Assembly (NCBI GenBank): GCA_035560935.1
Contig: DATMYQ010000135.1
Coordinates: forward strand, 1-26,199
DNA length: 26,199 nt
Direction of reading: 5' to 3'
Source of the DNA: DATMYQ01 sp035560935
Lineage (GTDB): Bacteria > Bacillota > Negativicutes > Sporomusales > Sporomusaceae
Made by a program: the position numbers and the translations under genes. Positions within the stretch are counted from its first letter, which is position 1. Every line of letters starts with the position of its first letter. The notes beneath the pieces are model-generated. The model had not been told where the DNA came from and did not search any database. It worked only from the letters and a program-made list of their open reading frames with translations. Of the stretch, positions 1 through 7,484 are shown piece after piece.

Positions 1-71
1 TTTTTATTCTCTAATTGTTACATCATAAGCAGCACCGAATTTTATCGGGCACAGACTCTTGACCGCTATTT

Positions 72-575
72 TCAACCTTTAGTCATCGCGGCAACTTTCT
101 CCGCCTTTTTCTCAACTTCCGCAGCCATGGTCTGCCGGTGAAGCGTCAGTTTCGCTGCCAGCTCAGAATTGCTCAACGCTAAGATTTGTGCGGCGAACAG
201 CGCCGCGTTCTTCGCCCCGTTAATGGCCATCGTCGCCACCGGAATGCCGGCAGGCATCTGGGAAATACTGAGCAACGCATCAATCCCGCCCAGCGACGTG
301 CTGTTAATGGGAACCCCAATCACCGGCAACGTGGTAAAACTGGCCACCACTCCCGCCAAATGTGCCGCCGCCCCGGCTGCCGCAATGATCACGCCAACAC
401 CCCGTTCCGCAGCCGTAGCGGCAAAATCATGAACCCGCTGCGGCGTCCGGTGCGCCGAAGCAACCAGCACCTCTGATTCAATTCCAAAGTCTTTCAGCTG
501 TTTAACCGCCGGTTCCAGTACCGGCCAGTCGGAGTCACTGCCCATGATTAACGCCACTTTTTTTACATTCTTCAC
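72..575 (-). CDS. purE: N5-carboxyaminoimidazole ribonucleotide mutase PurE
   Basis: PurE converts N5-carboxyaminoimidazole ribonucleotide to 4-carboxy-5-aminoimidazole ribonucleotide in cytoplasmic de novo purine synthesis. The 167-residue product has the family's usual length and motifs: GSDSD at residues 12-16, SAHRTP at 40-45 with the active-site His42, and the small-residue loop AAGAAAHL at 66-73. The reading frame stays open upstream to 782, but I chose the GTG at 575 because AGGGGG lies seven bases before it and family homology begins there; the upstream part is riboswitch leader. Transcription probably starts at the promoter at 1021-1049 and passes through the guanine/PRPP leader. No terminator is visible in the 71 bases after the stop, so further pur genes may follow beyond the left edge (inference). 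Confidence 0.95.
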   Translation of the reverse strand: MKNVKKVALIMGSDSDWPVLEPAVKQLKDFGIESEVLVASAHRTPQRVHDFAATAAERGVGVIIAAAGAAAHLAGVVASFTTLPVIGVPINSTSLGGIDALLSISQMPAGIPVATMAINGAKNAALFAAQILALSNSELAAKLTLHRQTMAAEVEKKAEKVAAMTKG

Positions 576-663
576 TTTCGTCCCCCTAACAAAGTCCACA
601 ATGCCGCCATCCGGCAAACATGCGATTTTCTTTTTATTCCCCGGAAAATAATACAAACCCTGA

Positions 664-704
664 CAGAGAATTTTCGCACTTCTAAAGATGAGCAAAACTT
701 CCCC
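664..704 (-). promoter_or_regulatory. Candidate expression-platform hairpin after the tandem aptamers
   Basis: The RNA segment from 704 to 692 (GGGGAAGTTTTGC) can pair with the segment from 677 to 664 (GCGAAAATTCTCTG). This gives 12 pairs, three of them G-T wobbles, with one mismatch and a 14-base loop. The first strand overlaps the 3' conserved end of the ykkC-like aptamer, so hairpin and aptamer would exclude each other. A T-rich stretch follows (about 641-660), as for an imperfect intrinsic terminator. In such a switch, PRPP binding would prevent termination. This is a hand-folded inference. Confidence 0.4.
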
Positions 705-871
705 GCCAGGGCTTTTATCCCGTCGGTGTAGCGCCGCCATTGGCAACACCTGCGCCGCTTGGTCACAGCCATCCCGGAACACAGCCGGAAATTTTCCGGC
801 GATAGCGGACGACCTTTTAAAAAACCAGGCCGGACCGCCAGTTCCCGTTCACAGAAGCGGAACCCTAGGCG
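698..871 (-). promoter_or_regulatory. ykkC-family riboswitch, probable PRPP class
   Basis: Just downstream of the guanine aptamer the transcript carries the two conserved ends of the ykkC RNA family. The 5' part reads CCTAGGGTTCCG (revcomp of 858-869) followed by a GGGAACTGG segment; the 3' part reads ACGGGATAAAAGCCC (709-721 and just upstream) followed by a G-rich strand. The ykkC family includes guanidine, ppGpp and PRPP sensors; position before purE and after a guanine aptamer points to the PRPP class, known to occur in such tandems. The CTGGTCCG core element appears as CTGGCGGTCCGG, so it deviates from the form I remember and class assignment needs a covariance model. The U-run at 819-824 falls inside this aptamer, probably in a peripheral stem. 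Confidence 0.72.
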
Positions 872-878
872 CACTTTC

Positions 879-947
879 ACTCGTAGTCCGGTAATTTACG
901 GTTACCTGGTAGAAACTTCTGAGCCATATTCCCAAAAATATACGAGT
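879..947 (-). promoter_or_regulatory. Guanine-class purine riboswitch aptamer
   Basis: The sense strand shows the three-way-junction purine aptamer. P1 is a perfect seven-base pairing of 941-947 (ACTCGTA in the RNA sense) with 879-885 (TACGAGT). Between them are the conserved AATATGG, GTTTCTACC and CCGTAAAT blocks. The specificity base in the last junction is C (GGACTACGAG), which selects guanine or hypoxanthine; adenine aptamers have T there. It lies about 70 bases after the promoter and upstream of purE, so guanine binding is expected to lower purE expression. A second aptamer follows immediately, so the usual terminator is not found directly behind P1. Confidence 0.95.
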
Positions 948-1020
948 CACCATATTTGTTATTGTGTTCCAGGAAATCCGGAATATCAAAATTATTTTTT
1001 CTCTCCCGGACACAATTAAG

Positions 1021-1049
1021 AGTATATCATAAGGATTCCGTCACTTCAA
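1021..1049 (-). promoter_or_regulatory. Housekeeping-type promoter for the purE leader
   Basis: On the minus strand TTGAAG (1044-1049) and TATACT (1021-1026) are separated by exactly 17 bases. Transcription would begin near 1014 and run into the guanine aptamer at 947. The -10 matches five of six consensus bases and the -35 four of six. Confidence 0.75.
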
Positions 1050-1159
1050 CAAAAAACCGAACTTTTTTTCGTTTGTCCGTTAAAACATTCGACATATCAT
1101 CCGTTAAATCCTGTCAGAACAATGATTTTATCTTCTGATCCTATGATACCAAATAAAAT

Positions 1160-1199
1160 GAGGTTTCTTGCGGCTCACTCGTCTGCCGAAAGAAACCTC
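1160..1199 (-). terminator. Intrinsic terminator after the SprA-like gene
   Basis: A ten-base inverted repeat GAGGTTTCTT (1160-1169) and AAGAAACCTC (1190-1199) encloses a further CGGC/GCCG pairing. On the minus strand it is followed by ATTTTATTT. It lies 15 bases past the stop codon at 1215 and separates that gene from the purE promoter. Confidence 0.75.
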
Positions 1200-1214
1200 G
1201 TGATCTCACACCAT

Positions 1215-1790
1215 CTACCTCAGGGCACCGGGAATAGCTCCTGTACTCCCAGAGCTTTGAGGGTTTTGCGTCTGATTGTTCTTTTCTTTGTCTGCCGCCG
1301 TAGTCGTTGTTGTCTCGCCGCCGGAAACATATACCCGGCCACACTCCGGACAAACGGAGGTAAACAGGCGTACGCTCTGAGAAACGACACGCCGGTTTTC
1401 AGTCTGTGCCTTGGCTTGCTCATTGGTGACATGCTCCTGCTCATGAGAGCTGACCACCGCCGCCGCACTTTCCGGAGCAATGTGTCCGGGCGCTTTGAAA
1501 GAAACTCCGGGGTCATTGGACCCGTCCTGATATTGCCGGTTTTTACAAGTCTGACATTCTATCTTGCCAACCCGTTTCAAGTCGCGTATTTCCGGGTCCT
1601 GCCAGTCGCTTTTCTGAGTAAGGTCCACTTTATAAGCAGGTGTAAGACCTTCCTGGGCAGTATTTTCCGCGCGATTCACACCATTTGCGTTCGGCGCAAT
1701 GGGTTGCAGTGAGTTCAGCGTGTTTTCCAATCCGGTGCTTTCTTTATCTTCCCGGCGGGCAGCCACTCCGCCTATTGTCATATCCGACAC
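1215..1790 (-). CDS. SprA-like putative metalloprotease, zinc-finger type
   Basis: A 191-residue soluble protein whose central part resembles the conserved SprA-related / putative metalloprotease family found in clostridia and proteobacteria. I see a first cysteine pair CQTC (C79, C82), the block DGSNDPGVSFKAP (89-101), a HEQEH motif at 116-120 that fits the HExxH zinc-protease pattern, and a second pair CPEC (C147, C150). Two CxxC pairs suggest a structural zinc or rubredoxin-like knuckle, and HExxH a catalytic zinc; activity is inference. The N-terminal 60 and C-terminal 35 residues look disordered. No signal peptide. I start at the GTG at 1790, with AGAGG eight bases upstream; a GTG at 1799 overlaps that site and is less likely. 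It is a single-gene unit with its own promoter (1827-1855) and terminator. Confidence 0.75.
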   Translation of the reverse strand: MSDMTIGGVAARREDKESTGLENTLNSLQPIAPNANGVNRAENTAQEGLTPAYKVDLTQKSDWQDPEIRDLKRVGKIECQTCKNRQYQDGSNDPGVSFKAPGHIAPESAAAVVSSHEQEHVTNEQAKAQTENRRVVSQSVRLFTSVCPECGRVYVSGGETTTTTAADKEKNNQTQNPQSSGSTGAIPGALR

Positions 1791-1826
1791 CCGAATCACC
1801 TCTTCATTTCAAATCTTTTTCAAAAG

Positions 1827-1855
1827 ATTATCGTAGAAAAAAGGCAATTTGTTAA
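1827..1855 (-). promoter_or_regulatory. Promoter for the SprA-like gene
   Basis: TTAACA (1850-1855) and GATAAT (1827-1832) on the minus strand are spaced by 17 bases, about 35 bases before the chosen GTG start. Confidence 0.65.
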
Positions 1856-1919
1856 GTCTTTCACGGCAACCCATTTTCTCTTAATTGAGAAAAATCCATA
1901 CTGTTCTTCCGCGCAATCA

Positions 1920-2561
1920 TTATTCCCGCAAAATCCATTCATGAATCTTTAAGATTTTCTCGCCATAATTCCTGCCGGGAACCGCCCATTTGCCGCTCAA
2001 ACTTTTCCATGTTGGAGCCCGGCCCAGCCCAAACTTTGTTTTCACGGTGTCATAGCGGGGGTCCACTAACGGCAGCTTGGGCGCGCGGTTGGCGGAATAA
2101 GCCAATAGATGCTGAATCTGCGCCCGCACGCCTAATTGGGCCGAAGGAAACCAGGCTCCCCGAACGCCGCCGCCCGTGGTTCCCAAACCGGAAAAATTGT
2201 TCTGCAAGGGCAGCACATCGCCGCCATAAGCAAAGTTTCCTGTTTCATGCAATGCCTGCGCGAAGGCCAGATCCGGACGCACGCCTTCTTGCAGGCCTTC
2301 CTGATAAAAGTAATCCACCAGTTTTTCCGGTGAAACCGTAAGCATGGGATAGGGATTGCGACGCAGTAAATATTTCAGGCACTGCTCCCGGGTCGCTATC
2401 GGTTTTCCCTGAATACTTAGGTCCAGCATGTTGCGTACTTTCAGATAATCCACCGGTTCCGGGCTGCGGTACTGAATGCGCGCGGCTTCACTCTGTCCCG
2501 TAAAGATGCAACAAACTATCGCCAGGGACAGTAACGTCACGGCCAATCTTCCGAGAAGCAT
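1920..2561 (-). CDS. Exported glucosaminidase-domain cell-wall hydrolase
   Basis: A 213-residue secreted protein of the endo-beta-N-acetylglucosaminidase (LytG/FlgJ-like, PF01832) type, expected to cleave glycan strands of peptidoglycan. A signal peptide spans about residues 1-26 (hydrophobic 5-20, likely cleavage after SEA). The catalytic region shows ALHETGNF at 103-110 with the probable acid Glu106, then NNFSGLG at 121-127. The ATG at 2561 is preceded by GGAGGGG at four bases, so I prefer it to an upstream in-frame TTG. The gene starts 45 bases after the gltX stop without a visible terminator, so the two probably share a transcript. Linkage to gltX says little about function. Confidence 0.85.
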   Translation of the reverse strand: MLLGRLAVTLLSLAIVCCIFTGQSEAARIQYRSPEPVDYLKVRNMLDLSIQGKPIATREQCLKYLLRRNPYPMLTVSPEKLVDYFYQEGLQEGVRPDLAFAQALHETGNFAYGGDVLPLQNNFSGLGTTGGGVRGAWFPSAQLGVRAQIQHLLAYSANRAPKLPLVDPRYDTVKTKFGLGRAPTWKSLSGKWAVPGRNYGEKILKIHEWILRE

Positions 2562-2606
2562 GTTTCCCCTCCCCAACCATTTGTTTCCATATCATTTGCC
2601 GTACAA

Positions 2607-4058
2607 CTATGCGCTAAGATGTGCCTCCAGTTTACCAATGGCCAGTGCCAAACGCCGCAAGGTTTCCGTTTTGCCCAGAATATCCGCCAGATCCATCGCC
2701 CCGCCCGGAGAAGAGGGAAGTCCTGACAAGGCGACCCGCAGCGGCCAAAGTACCTGACTGTTTTTCAAGCCCAGCTCACCGACCAAACTCATCAGCCGGT
2801 CATGCAACGGCTGCAGTTCCCAATCAGAAAAATCGCTCAGCGCTTCCTGTATTTTTTTTAGTACCGGCAGAGACACCGCCTGGTCTGTTTTCATTTTTTT
2901 GTGTACAAACAATTCCGTATCATATTCCGGCAGCGTATGCAAAAATTCCAGCATACCCGGAATTTCTCCCAAAACCTCCACTCGGGTCTGCAATAGCCGG
3001 CTGACTTTTTCCCCATCCAGATTGCGTTCCTTCAATAACTGATAGTAGGGTGATGCCAGCCGGTGAAATTCTTCCGGCGCCATGCGGCGAATATATTCCG
3101 AATTCATCCAGCGCAGTTTGTTGGGGTCAAAGATGGCCGGAGATTTGCTCAAACCCTGCACCGAAAATTTTTGTTTTAAATCCTCCAGCGAAAAAATTTC
3201 TTCATCCGTTCCCGGGCTCCAGCCCAGCAAAACGATATAATTTACAATCGCGTCTTTCAAATATCCTTTGTTGATGAAATCCTCGAAGGACGCATCGCCT
3301 TCCCGCTTGCTCAGTTTTTTCTCCGCCGATTTCATGATGGGCGGCAAGTGAATGTAAACAGGAATTTCCCATTGGAAGGATTGATAAATCAAATTGTACT
3401 TCGGCGTCGACGACAGATACTCCGACCCCCGGATAACATGGGTAATATCCATCAAATGATCATCGATCACGTTGGCAAAATTATACGTAGGCAATCCATC
3501 GGTTTTCAACAAGACGCCTTCATCCAGTTCGGAATTATCCACTACAATGTGGCCATACACCTGATCGTAAAACTCCGCTTGCCCCACCGGAGGAATTTTT
3601 TGCCGGATCACGTAGGGTTCGCCGGCCGCCAGTCGCTGGGCGATTTCTTCTTTCGATAAATCGCGGCAAAATCCGTCATAACGGGAACTGCCTCCGTTTT
3701 GGCGGGCCGCGTCCAAACGTTCCCGCGTACAGAAGCAGTAATAGGCTCCTCCCAATTCCACCAGCTTTTCCGCATACTCTTTGTATAGCACTCTGCGCTC
3801 ACTCTGAACATACGGACCGTATCCGCCGTCTTTGTCCGGCCCTTCATCATAGTCCAGCCCAACGATCTGCAGCGTTTGATAAATCACATCCACAGCCCCG
3901 TCGACCAAACGGGCCTGATCTGTATCTTCAATACGCAGAATGAATTGACCATTTTGCGTTTTGGCCACTAAATATTCGTAAATCGCCGTACGCAGATTAC
4001 CAATATGCATGTAGCCCGTGGGACTGGGCGCAAATCGCGTTCTGATTACATTACTCAC
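2607..4058 (-). CDS. gltX: Glutamyl-tRNA synthetase
   Basis: Class I synthetase that charges tRNA-Glu (possibly also tRNA-Gln, if the organism uses the amidotransferase route). The 483 residues match the usual length. The HIGH signature appears as MHIGN (17-21) and the KMSKS loop as KLSKR (248-252). A CxC (C108, C110) with Tyr127 and Cys131 resembles the zinc-site pattern of many bacterial GluRS. The C-terminal third is the helical anticodon-binding region. It starts with GTG at 4058, with GGGAGG seven bases upstream. A candidate promoter lies at 4145-4173, and the exported glucosaminidase gene follows. Confidence 0.97.
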   Translation of the reverse strand: MSNVIRTRFAPSPTGYMHIGNLRTAIYEYLVAKTQNGQFILRIEDTDQARLVDGAVDVIYQTLQIVGLDYDEGPDKDGGYGPYVQSERRVLYKEYAEKLVELGGAYYCFCTRERLDAARQNGGSSRYDGFCRDLSKEEIAQRLAAGEPYVIRQKIPPVGQAEFYDQVYGHIVVDNSELDEGVLLKTDGLPTYNFANVIDDHLMDITHVIRGSEYLSSTPKYNLIYQSFQWEIPVYIHLPPIMKSAEKKLSKREGDASFEDFINKGYLKDAIVNYIVLLGWSPGTDEEIFSLEDLKQKFSVQGLSKSPAIFDPNKLRWMNSEYIRRMAPEEFHRLASPYYQLLKERNLDGEKVSRLLQTRVEVLGEIPGMLEFLHTLPEYDTELFVHKKMKTDQAVSLPVLKKIQEALSDFSDWELQPLHDRLMSLVGELGLKNSQVLWPLRVALSGLPSSPGGAMDLADILGKTETLRRLALAIGKLEAHLSA

Positions 4059-4144
4059 TTGGTTTCCTCCCTGTATCCCCGTCTTTTAATCAGTTATCGT
4101 TTTCCTGGCACTTGGGGCGCCATTCCACGAACACCATCGTCTAT

Positions 4145-4173
4145 AGTTTACCAAGCAATTCGTCCGCCGACAA
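4145..4173 (-). promoter_or_regulatory. Candidate promoter for gltX
   Basis: TTGTCG (4168-4173) and TAAACT (4145-4150) on the minus strand are spaced by 17 bases. No T-box or riboswitch motif is visible in the leader between it and the GTG start. Confidence 0.5.
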
Positions 4174-4244
4174 CAGGAAAACGCACCTGGCCTTTTTCTA
4201 ATATCGGGATGAATGGTTTCCGGACACAAATTTACTCCCGTCCG

Positions 4245-5000
4245 TTATTCATCCTCCTTACGGCATTTTTCATCCATATAGGCCAACATCCTGGCCGCAA
4301 TCTCTTCTAAGACCGGAACCTGCGGCAGACAGGAAAAAATAGCCGGTACATAGTCCGCCGCAACAATTTGCCGCATCGTCCAGGAAAAGTTTACATCATA
4401 AATCCAGTTCAGCCGGATTAACCGGTGATCGTGTGGTGTACGCATATGCCGATAGTCCGACTGCCGTCCCAAACGCAAATCATCCAGAAACACCGGCGAC
4501 AAGCTTTCCATCGGAGCAACAATGCCGTCTGGCACCAGCACCCGGTAAATATCCAGTTTATCCGCGTCGCGGATTACACGGGCGTGAAGCCGGAACCAGA
4601 GTTCCGCCTCCGATGATATAGTTTGCACGTTATGTTGTGCAATGGCAAACTCCAGACACTCCCGCTCCTGGGAACTTAGTCGCTCCAACAAATCCAGCTC
4701 TTCAATTTCTTCCAAACCCAGCAACGCATGGTTAACAGATTTAGCGTCATTAAATGTCCGGTAACGCGAATATTGTTTAAAGCGCCCCACGTCGTGGAGT
4801 AAACCAATTAAAATCGCCAGTTGCCGGTCAGGTTCATCTAGCCCCAATGACTCCGCCAAATCGCCACAATGCCGGGAAACGTATGCCGTATGTGCTTCTT
4901 TCAGCAGGATATTCCGGTGAATCTGCTCATCATCACAATAAAACGAACGGACATACTGCCGGAACCATTCTTCCATGTCCTGAATTAACCGATCGTCCAT
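4245..5000 (-). CDS. HD-domain metal-dependent phosphohydrolase
   Basis: A 251-residue cytoplasmic protein with an HD-superfamily metal site: His37, the His69-Asp70 pair in LLHDVGRF, then His91, His123 and an aspartate in IRDADKLD (145-147). HD proteins hydrolyse phosphoester bonds in nucleotides, cyclic dinucleotides or similar substrates; nothing here identifies which. The start ATG at 5000 has an AGGGTGA site upstream. It begins 31 bases after the DUF4438 gene with no terminator between, so it is probably the last gene of the decarboxylase-amidase-DUF4438 transcript, where it could act on a nucleotide product or simply be a passenger. No strong terminator is visible after its stop. Confidence 0.85.
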   Translation of the reverse strand: MDDRLIQDMEEWFRQYVRSFYCDDEQIHRNILLKEAHTAYVSRHCGDLAESLGLDEPDRQLAILIGLLHDVGRFKQYSRYRTFNDAKSVNHALLGLEEIEELDLLERLSSQERECLEFAIAQHNVQTISSEAELWFRLHARVIRDADKLDIYRVLVPDGIVAPMESLSPVFLDDLRLGRQSDYRHMRTPHDHRLIRLNWIYDVNFSWTMRQIVAADYVPAIFSCLPQVPVLEEIAARMLAYMDEKCRKEDE

Positions 5001-5031
5001 TACTTCACCCTTTTCGCGTTGAACCTTACAT

Positions 5032-5895
5032 CTATTTTAACACGTTTTTATAGTAGCCAATATTGGCTTTTGAATCGATCCGTGGCCGGATCCGATCCGT
5101 TTTGCAACTAAGCAGAGTCATAATTCCCGGCCCATGGCCTGATAGGATGCAATTGCTATGGACAACCACGCCAACCGTTACGGCCCCCTTCAGGTAAGCC
5201 CGTCCATAAGTGTTGTCACAATCCCTCAACAACACCAGATCACCAAACCGCAGCTTATCCAGGCCAAATTCCTTCACCGCCTCCGGGTCCTGAGTCATGA
5301 TATCATAATCACCTTTATAGGCAGTATTTGCTCCTATCCCTGAACCCATTAAATACGCCGGTACCTGGGTAACCACCGGCACGTCAATTCCATCGGCGAT
5401 TTCCCGGACATCCATTGCGTCCAACAAATCCGGATCCAAACTCATCACGGCAATATCGGGATAGTCTGTCAGCTTCAACCCTAGTCCCCAGGCCTTGATC
5501 TGAATCTTGTCACCAATCGCAAACGCATCCAGCTCCGTTTTGTCAAAATATACAATGGTATTATCCCGACCCCCATGAGTACCAGTGACAAAACCCTTGC
5601 TTCCCTTTCCATCTCCACTAACAACCCTGGCTTCATTACCGATGCAGGCCAGCGTAATCATCGTTGTATTTTCCGTGTCATCTTTATGGCGAATCGACAC
5701 GCCCGGTTCCACATGATCGCATTCCCAGGCAAAGGCACTGTCACCAATTCCCACATTATACGTAATAGCGCCAATTCCCGGTAAAATCCGCGGTATACCA
5801 TCATGTCCGACTTTGTAGGGATTCGCCATGCGCGGATGTGCAATTTCGCCCATAACCGACTGCATCACTAATCGTTCCCGGTTTGTTTTCAACAT
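5032..5895 (-). CDS. DUF4438 family protein of unknown function
   Basis: A 287-residue soluble protein that I recognise as DUF4438-like (the family with the Thermotoga TM1086 structure); no activity is established to my knowledge. It is rich in beta strands and glycine. Conserved-looking blocks are the N-terminal MANPYKVGHDGIPRI region (residues 23-37), GIGDSAFAWECDHVEPG (50-66), GTHGGRD (104-110), and near the C-terminus HSNCILSGHGPG. Several His, Asp and Cys residues could form a metal site, which is inference. The start ATG at 5895 has GAGGAG ten bases upstream. It sits between an amidase and an HD protein, each within about 55 bases, suggesting a role in the same catabolic process. Confidence 0.7.
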   Translation of the reverse strand: MLKTNRERLVMQSVMGEIAHPRMANPYKVGHDGIPRILPGIGAITYNVGIGDSAFAWECDHVEPGVSIRHKDDTENTTMITLACIGNEARVVSGDGKGSKGFVTGTHGGRDNTIVYFDKTELDAFAIGDKIQIKAWGLGLKLTDYPDIAVMSLDPDLLDAMDVREIADGIDVPVVTQVPAYLMGSGIGANTAYKGDYDIMTQDPEAVKEFGLDKLRFGDLVLLRDCDNTYGRAYLKGAVTVGVVVHSNCILSGHGPGIMTLLSCKTDRIRPRIDSKANIGYYKNVLK

Positions 5896-5946
5896 AGTTG
5901 GTCAACTCCTCTATTTTTTCGGTTTCGGCCCCGCTGACAACGTGGT

Positions 5947-7431
5947 TCACGTTACCGGCAACGGCGGTGTACTACGCGGCGGTTGCCGCCATTTTGTAGC
6001 CTGTTCGAAACCATATCCCATTTCAATTAATAGGGGTTCGCTCCAGGGACGACCCAACAATTCCAGCCCCACCGGAACTCCCAGCGGCGCCGTAGCGGTC
6101 GGCGCTGAAAATCCGGCCGGCACGATGACCGAAGGAAATCCGGTCACCGCACCCAGTACGCCGTTACGATCTGCCTGCCCCTGCCCTACTTCCACTACTA
6201 AGCATTTTTGGTGTGGGAACAGCAGCGCATCAATCTTATAATCCGCCATCAACTTCATCACCGCCGTCCGCAGCTTCCGCCGTTCCAACAGCCGATAACG
6301 GTACTCCTCACTGTCAGTAGAAAGCAGCAACGCCTGTCGCAAGTCCGCTTCAATGCCCGGATGATATTTCCCACTGTTCAGGATGTCTTCCAGCGAGTGA
6401 ACCGGCGCATCCGCGCCCAATTTACCCAAGTACTCATTCAAATGATCATGCAAGTCATATAAGTGGACACTGACCCGCTTTATCAAATCATCCGCCTGAA
6501 ATTTTTCCGTCACCTCCACCAATTGCGCTCCCTGACGCCGAAAAACCGCCAGCGCGGATTCCATCACAAGGTTAACCGGGGCATGTTCTTGCAAACAAAA
6601 AAAACAGCGTAGAATCCCAATCCGTTTTCCTTTTAAGCCGTCCAATTGCAAATGATCGGCATATCTCTCAGGAATCTTTCCCACGCACCAGCTGGTTTCC
6701 GGATCTTCCGGATCATAACCGGCCAGTACGGAAAGAGTTTTGGCTGCATCCGTCAAACATCGTGTCAAGGGTCCGGCCGTATCCTGGGTCATTGAATAAG
6801 GAACAACACCGGCCCGGCTGACCAGTCCCACCGTGGGCCGAATGGCCGTCAATGCACAGGCGGAGGCAGGCGACCGAACCGAATTTACCGTATCCGTTCC
6901 TAATCCGATGACACCGTAATTCGCTGCAATGGCAGCACCGGTACCACCGCTGGAACCACCGGGAGTCCGGGTCAAATCATATGGATTTAACGTTTGCCCC
7001 AATACGGAACTGATAGTTTCTCCCCAAATGGCAAATTCATGCAAATTAACTTTAGCCAAAATCAAAGCGCCTGCCGCCAGTAACCGTTGGATAACCGCCG
7101 CGTTCCGTTGAGGCGTAAATCCGGCCAAGCTCGCTGATCCGGCGGTGGTCGGCATGAAATCCGTATCTATATTATCTTTAACCAATACCGGTATGCCGTG
7201 CAGTGGTCCAACAGGCCCACTATGTTTCAACGCAGCGTCTAAAGCATCCGCCTCCTCACACCAGTGAGGATTAATCATAATCACGGCGTTCAGCGCCGGC
7301 CCCTGTTGATCGTAGGCTAAAATCCGGTCACAATATGTTTCCGCCAGTTTCCGGCAGGTCAGGCGTCCATCCCGCATCGCCTGGTGGATCTCAACAATCG
7401 TTATTTCATCGATGTTGAACACGTCAGACAT
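5947..7431 (-). CDS. Amidase signature family hydrolase
   Basis: A 494-residue cytoplasmic amidase of the Ser-cisSer-Lys family, related to GatA and to amide or nitrile-pathway amidases. The triad is visible: Lys85 in VLVKDNI, the serine pair 160-161 in PGGSSGG, and Ser184 in TDTVNSVR. The last motif usually reads TGGS; here VNS replaces GGS, which narrows the match but keeps the nucleophilic serine. It is probably not a GatCAB subunit, since no gatB or gatC is adjacent. The frame is open upstream to 7605, but the ATG at 7431 has AGGGGCGACGAG before it and homology begins there; the longer version would overlap the decarboxylase gene. It is 53 bases downstream of that gene and 51 upstream of DUF4438. 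Confidence 0.9.
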   Translation of the reverse strand: MSDVFNIDEITIVEIHQAMRDGRLTCRKLAETYCDRILAYDQQGPALNAVIMINPHWCEEADALDAALKHSGPVGPLHGIPVLVKDNIDTDFMPTTAGSASLAGFTPQRNAAVIQRLLAAGALILAKVNLHEFAIWGETISSVLGQTLNPYDLTRTPGGSSGGTGAAIAANYGVIGLGTDTVNSVRSPASACALTAIRPTVGLVSRAGVVPYSMTQDTAGPLTRCLTDAAKTLSVLAGYDPEDPETSWCVGKIPERYADHLQLDGLKGKRIGILRCFFCLQEHAPVNLVMESALAVFRRQGAQLVEVTEKFQADDLIKRVSVHLYDLHDHLNEYLGKLGADAPVHSLEDILNSGKYHPGIEADLRQALLLSTDSEEYRYRLLERRKLRTAVMKLMADYKIDALLFPHQKCLVVEVGQGQADRNGVLGAVTGFPSVIVPAGFSAPTATAPLGVPVGLELLGRPWSEPLLIEMGYGFEQATKWRQPPRSTPPLPVT

Positions 7432-7484
7432 CTCGTCGCCCCTTCCCGTCCTCCGTTTTCGCCACCTAATTCCTTCCCATTTTA

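Noticed and set aside
576..782. N-terminal extension of the purE reading frame
   Set aside because: It overlaps the riboswitch leader, lacks PurE homology, and a GTG with a strong ribosome binding site sits at 575.
815..845. T-run after a GC-rich segment, as a terminator for the guanine aptamer
   Set aside because: The stem is short and mismatched, and the segment lies inside the ykkC-like aptamer.
1122..1712. Long plus-strand open frame
   Set aside because: Antisense to the SprA-like gene, with no ribosome binding site or recognisable domain.
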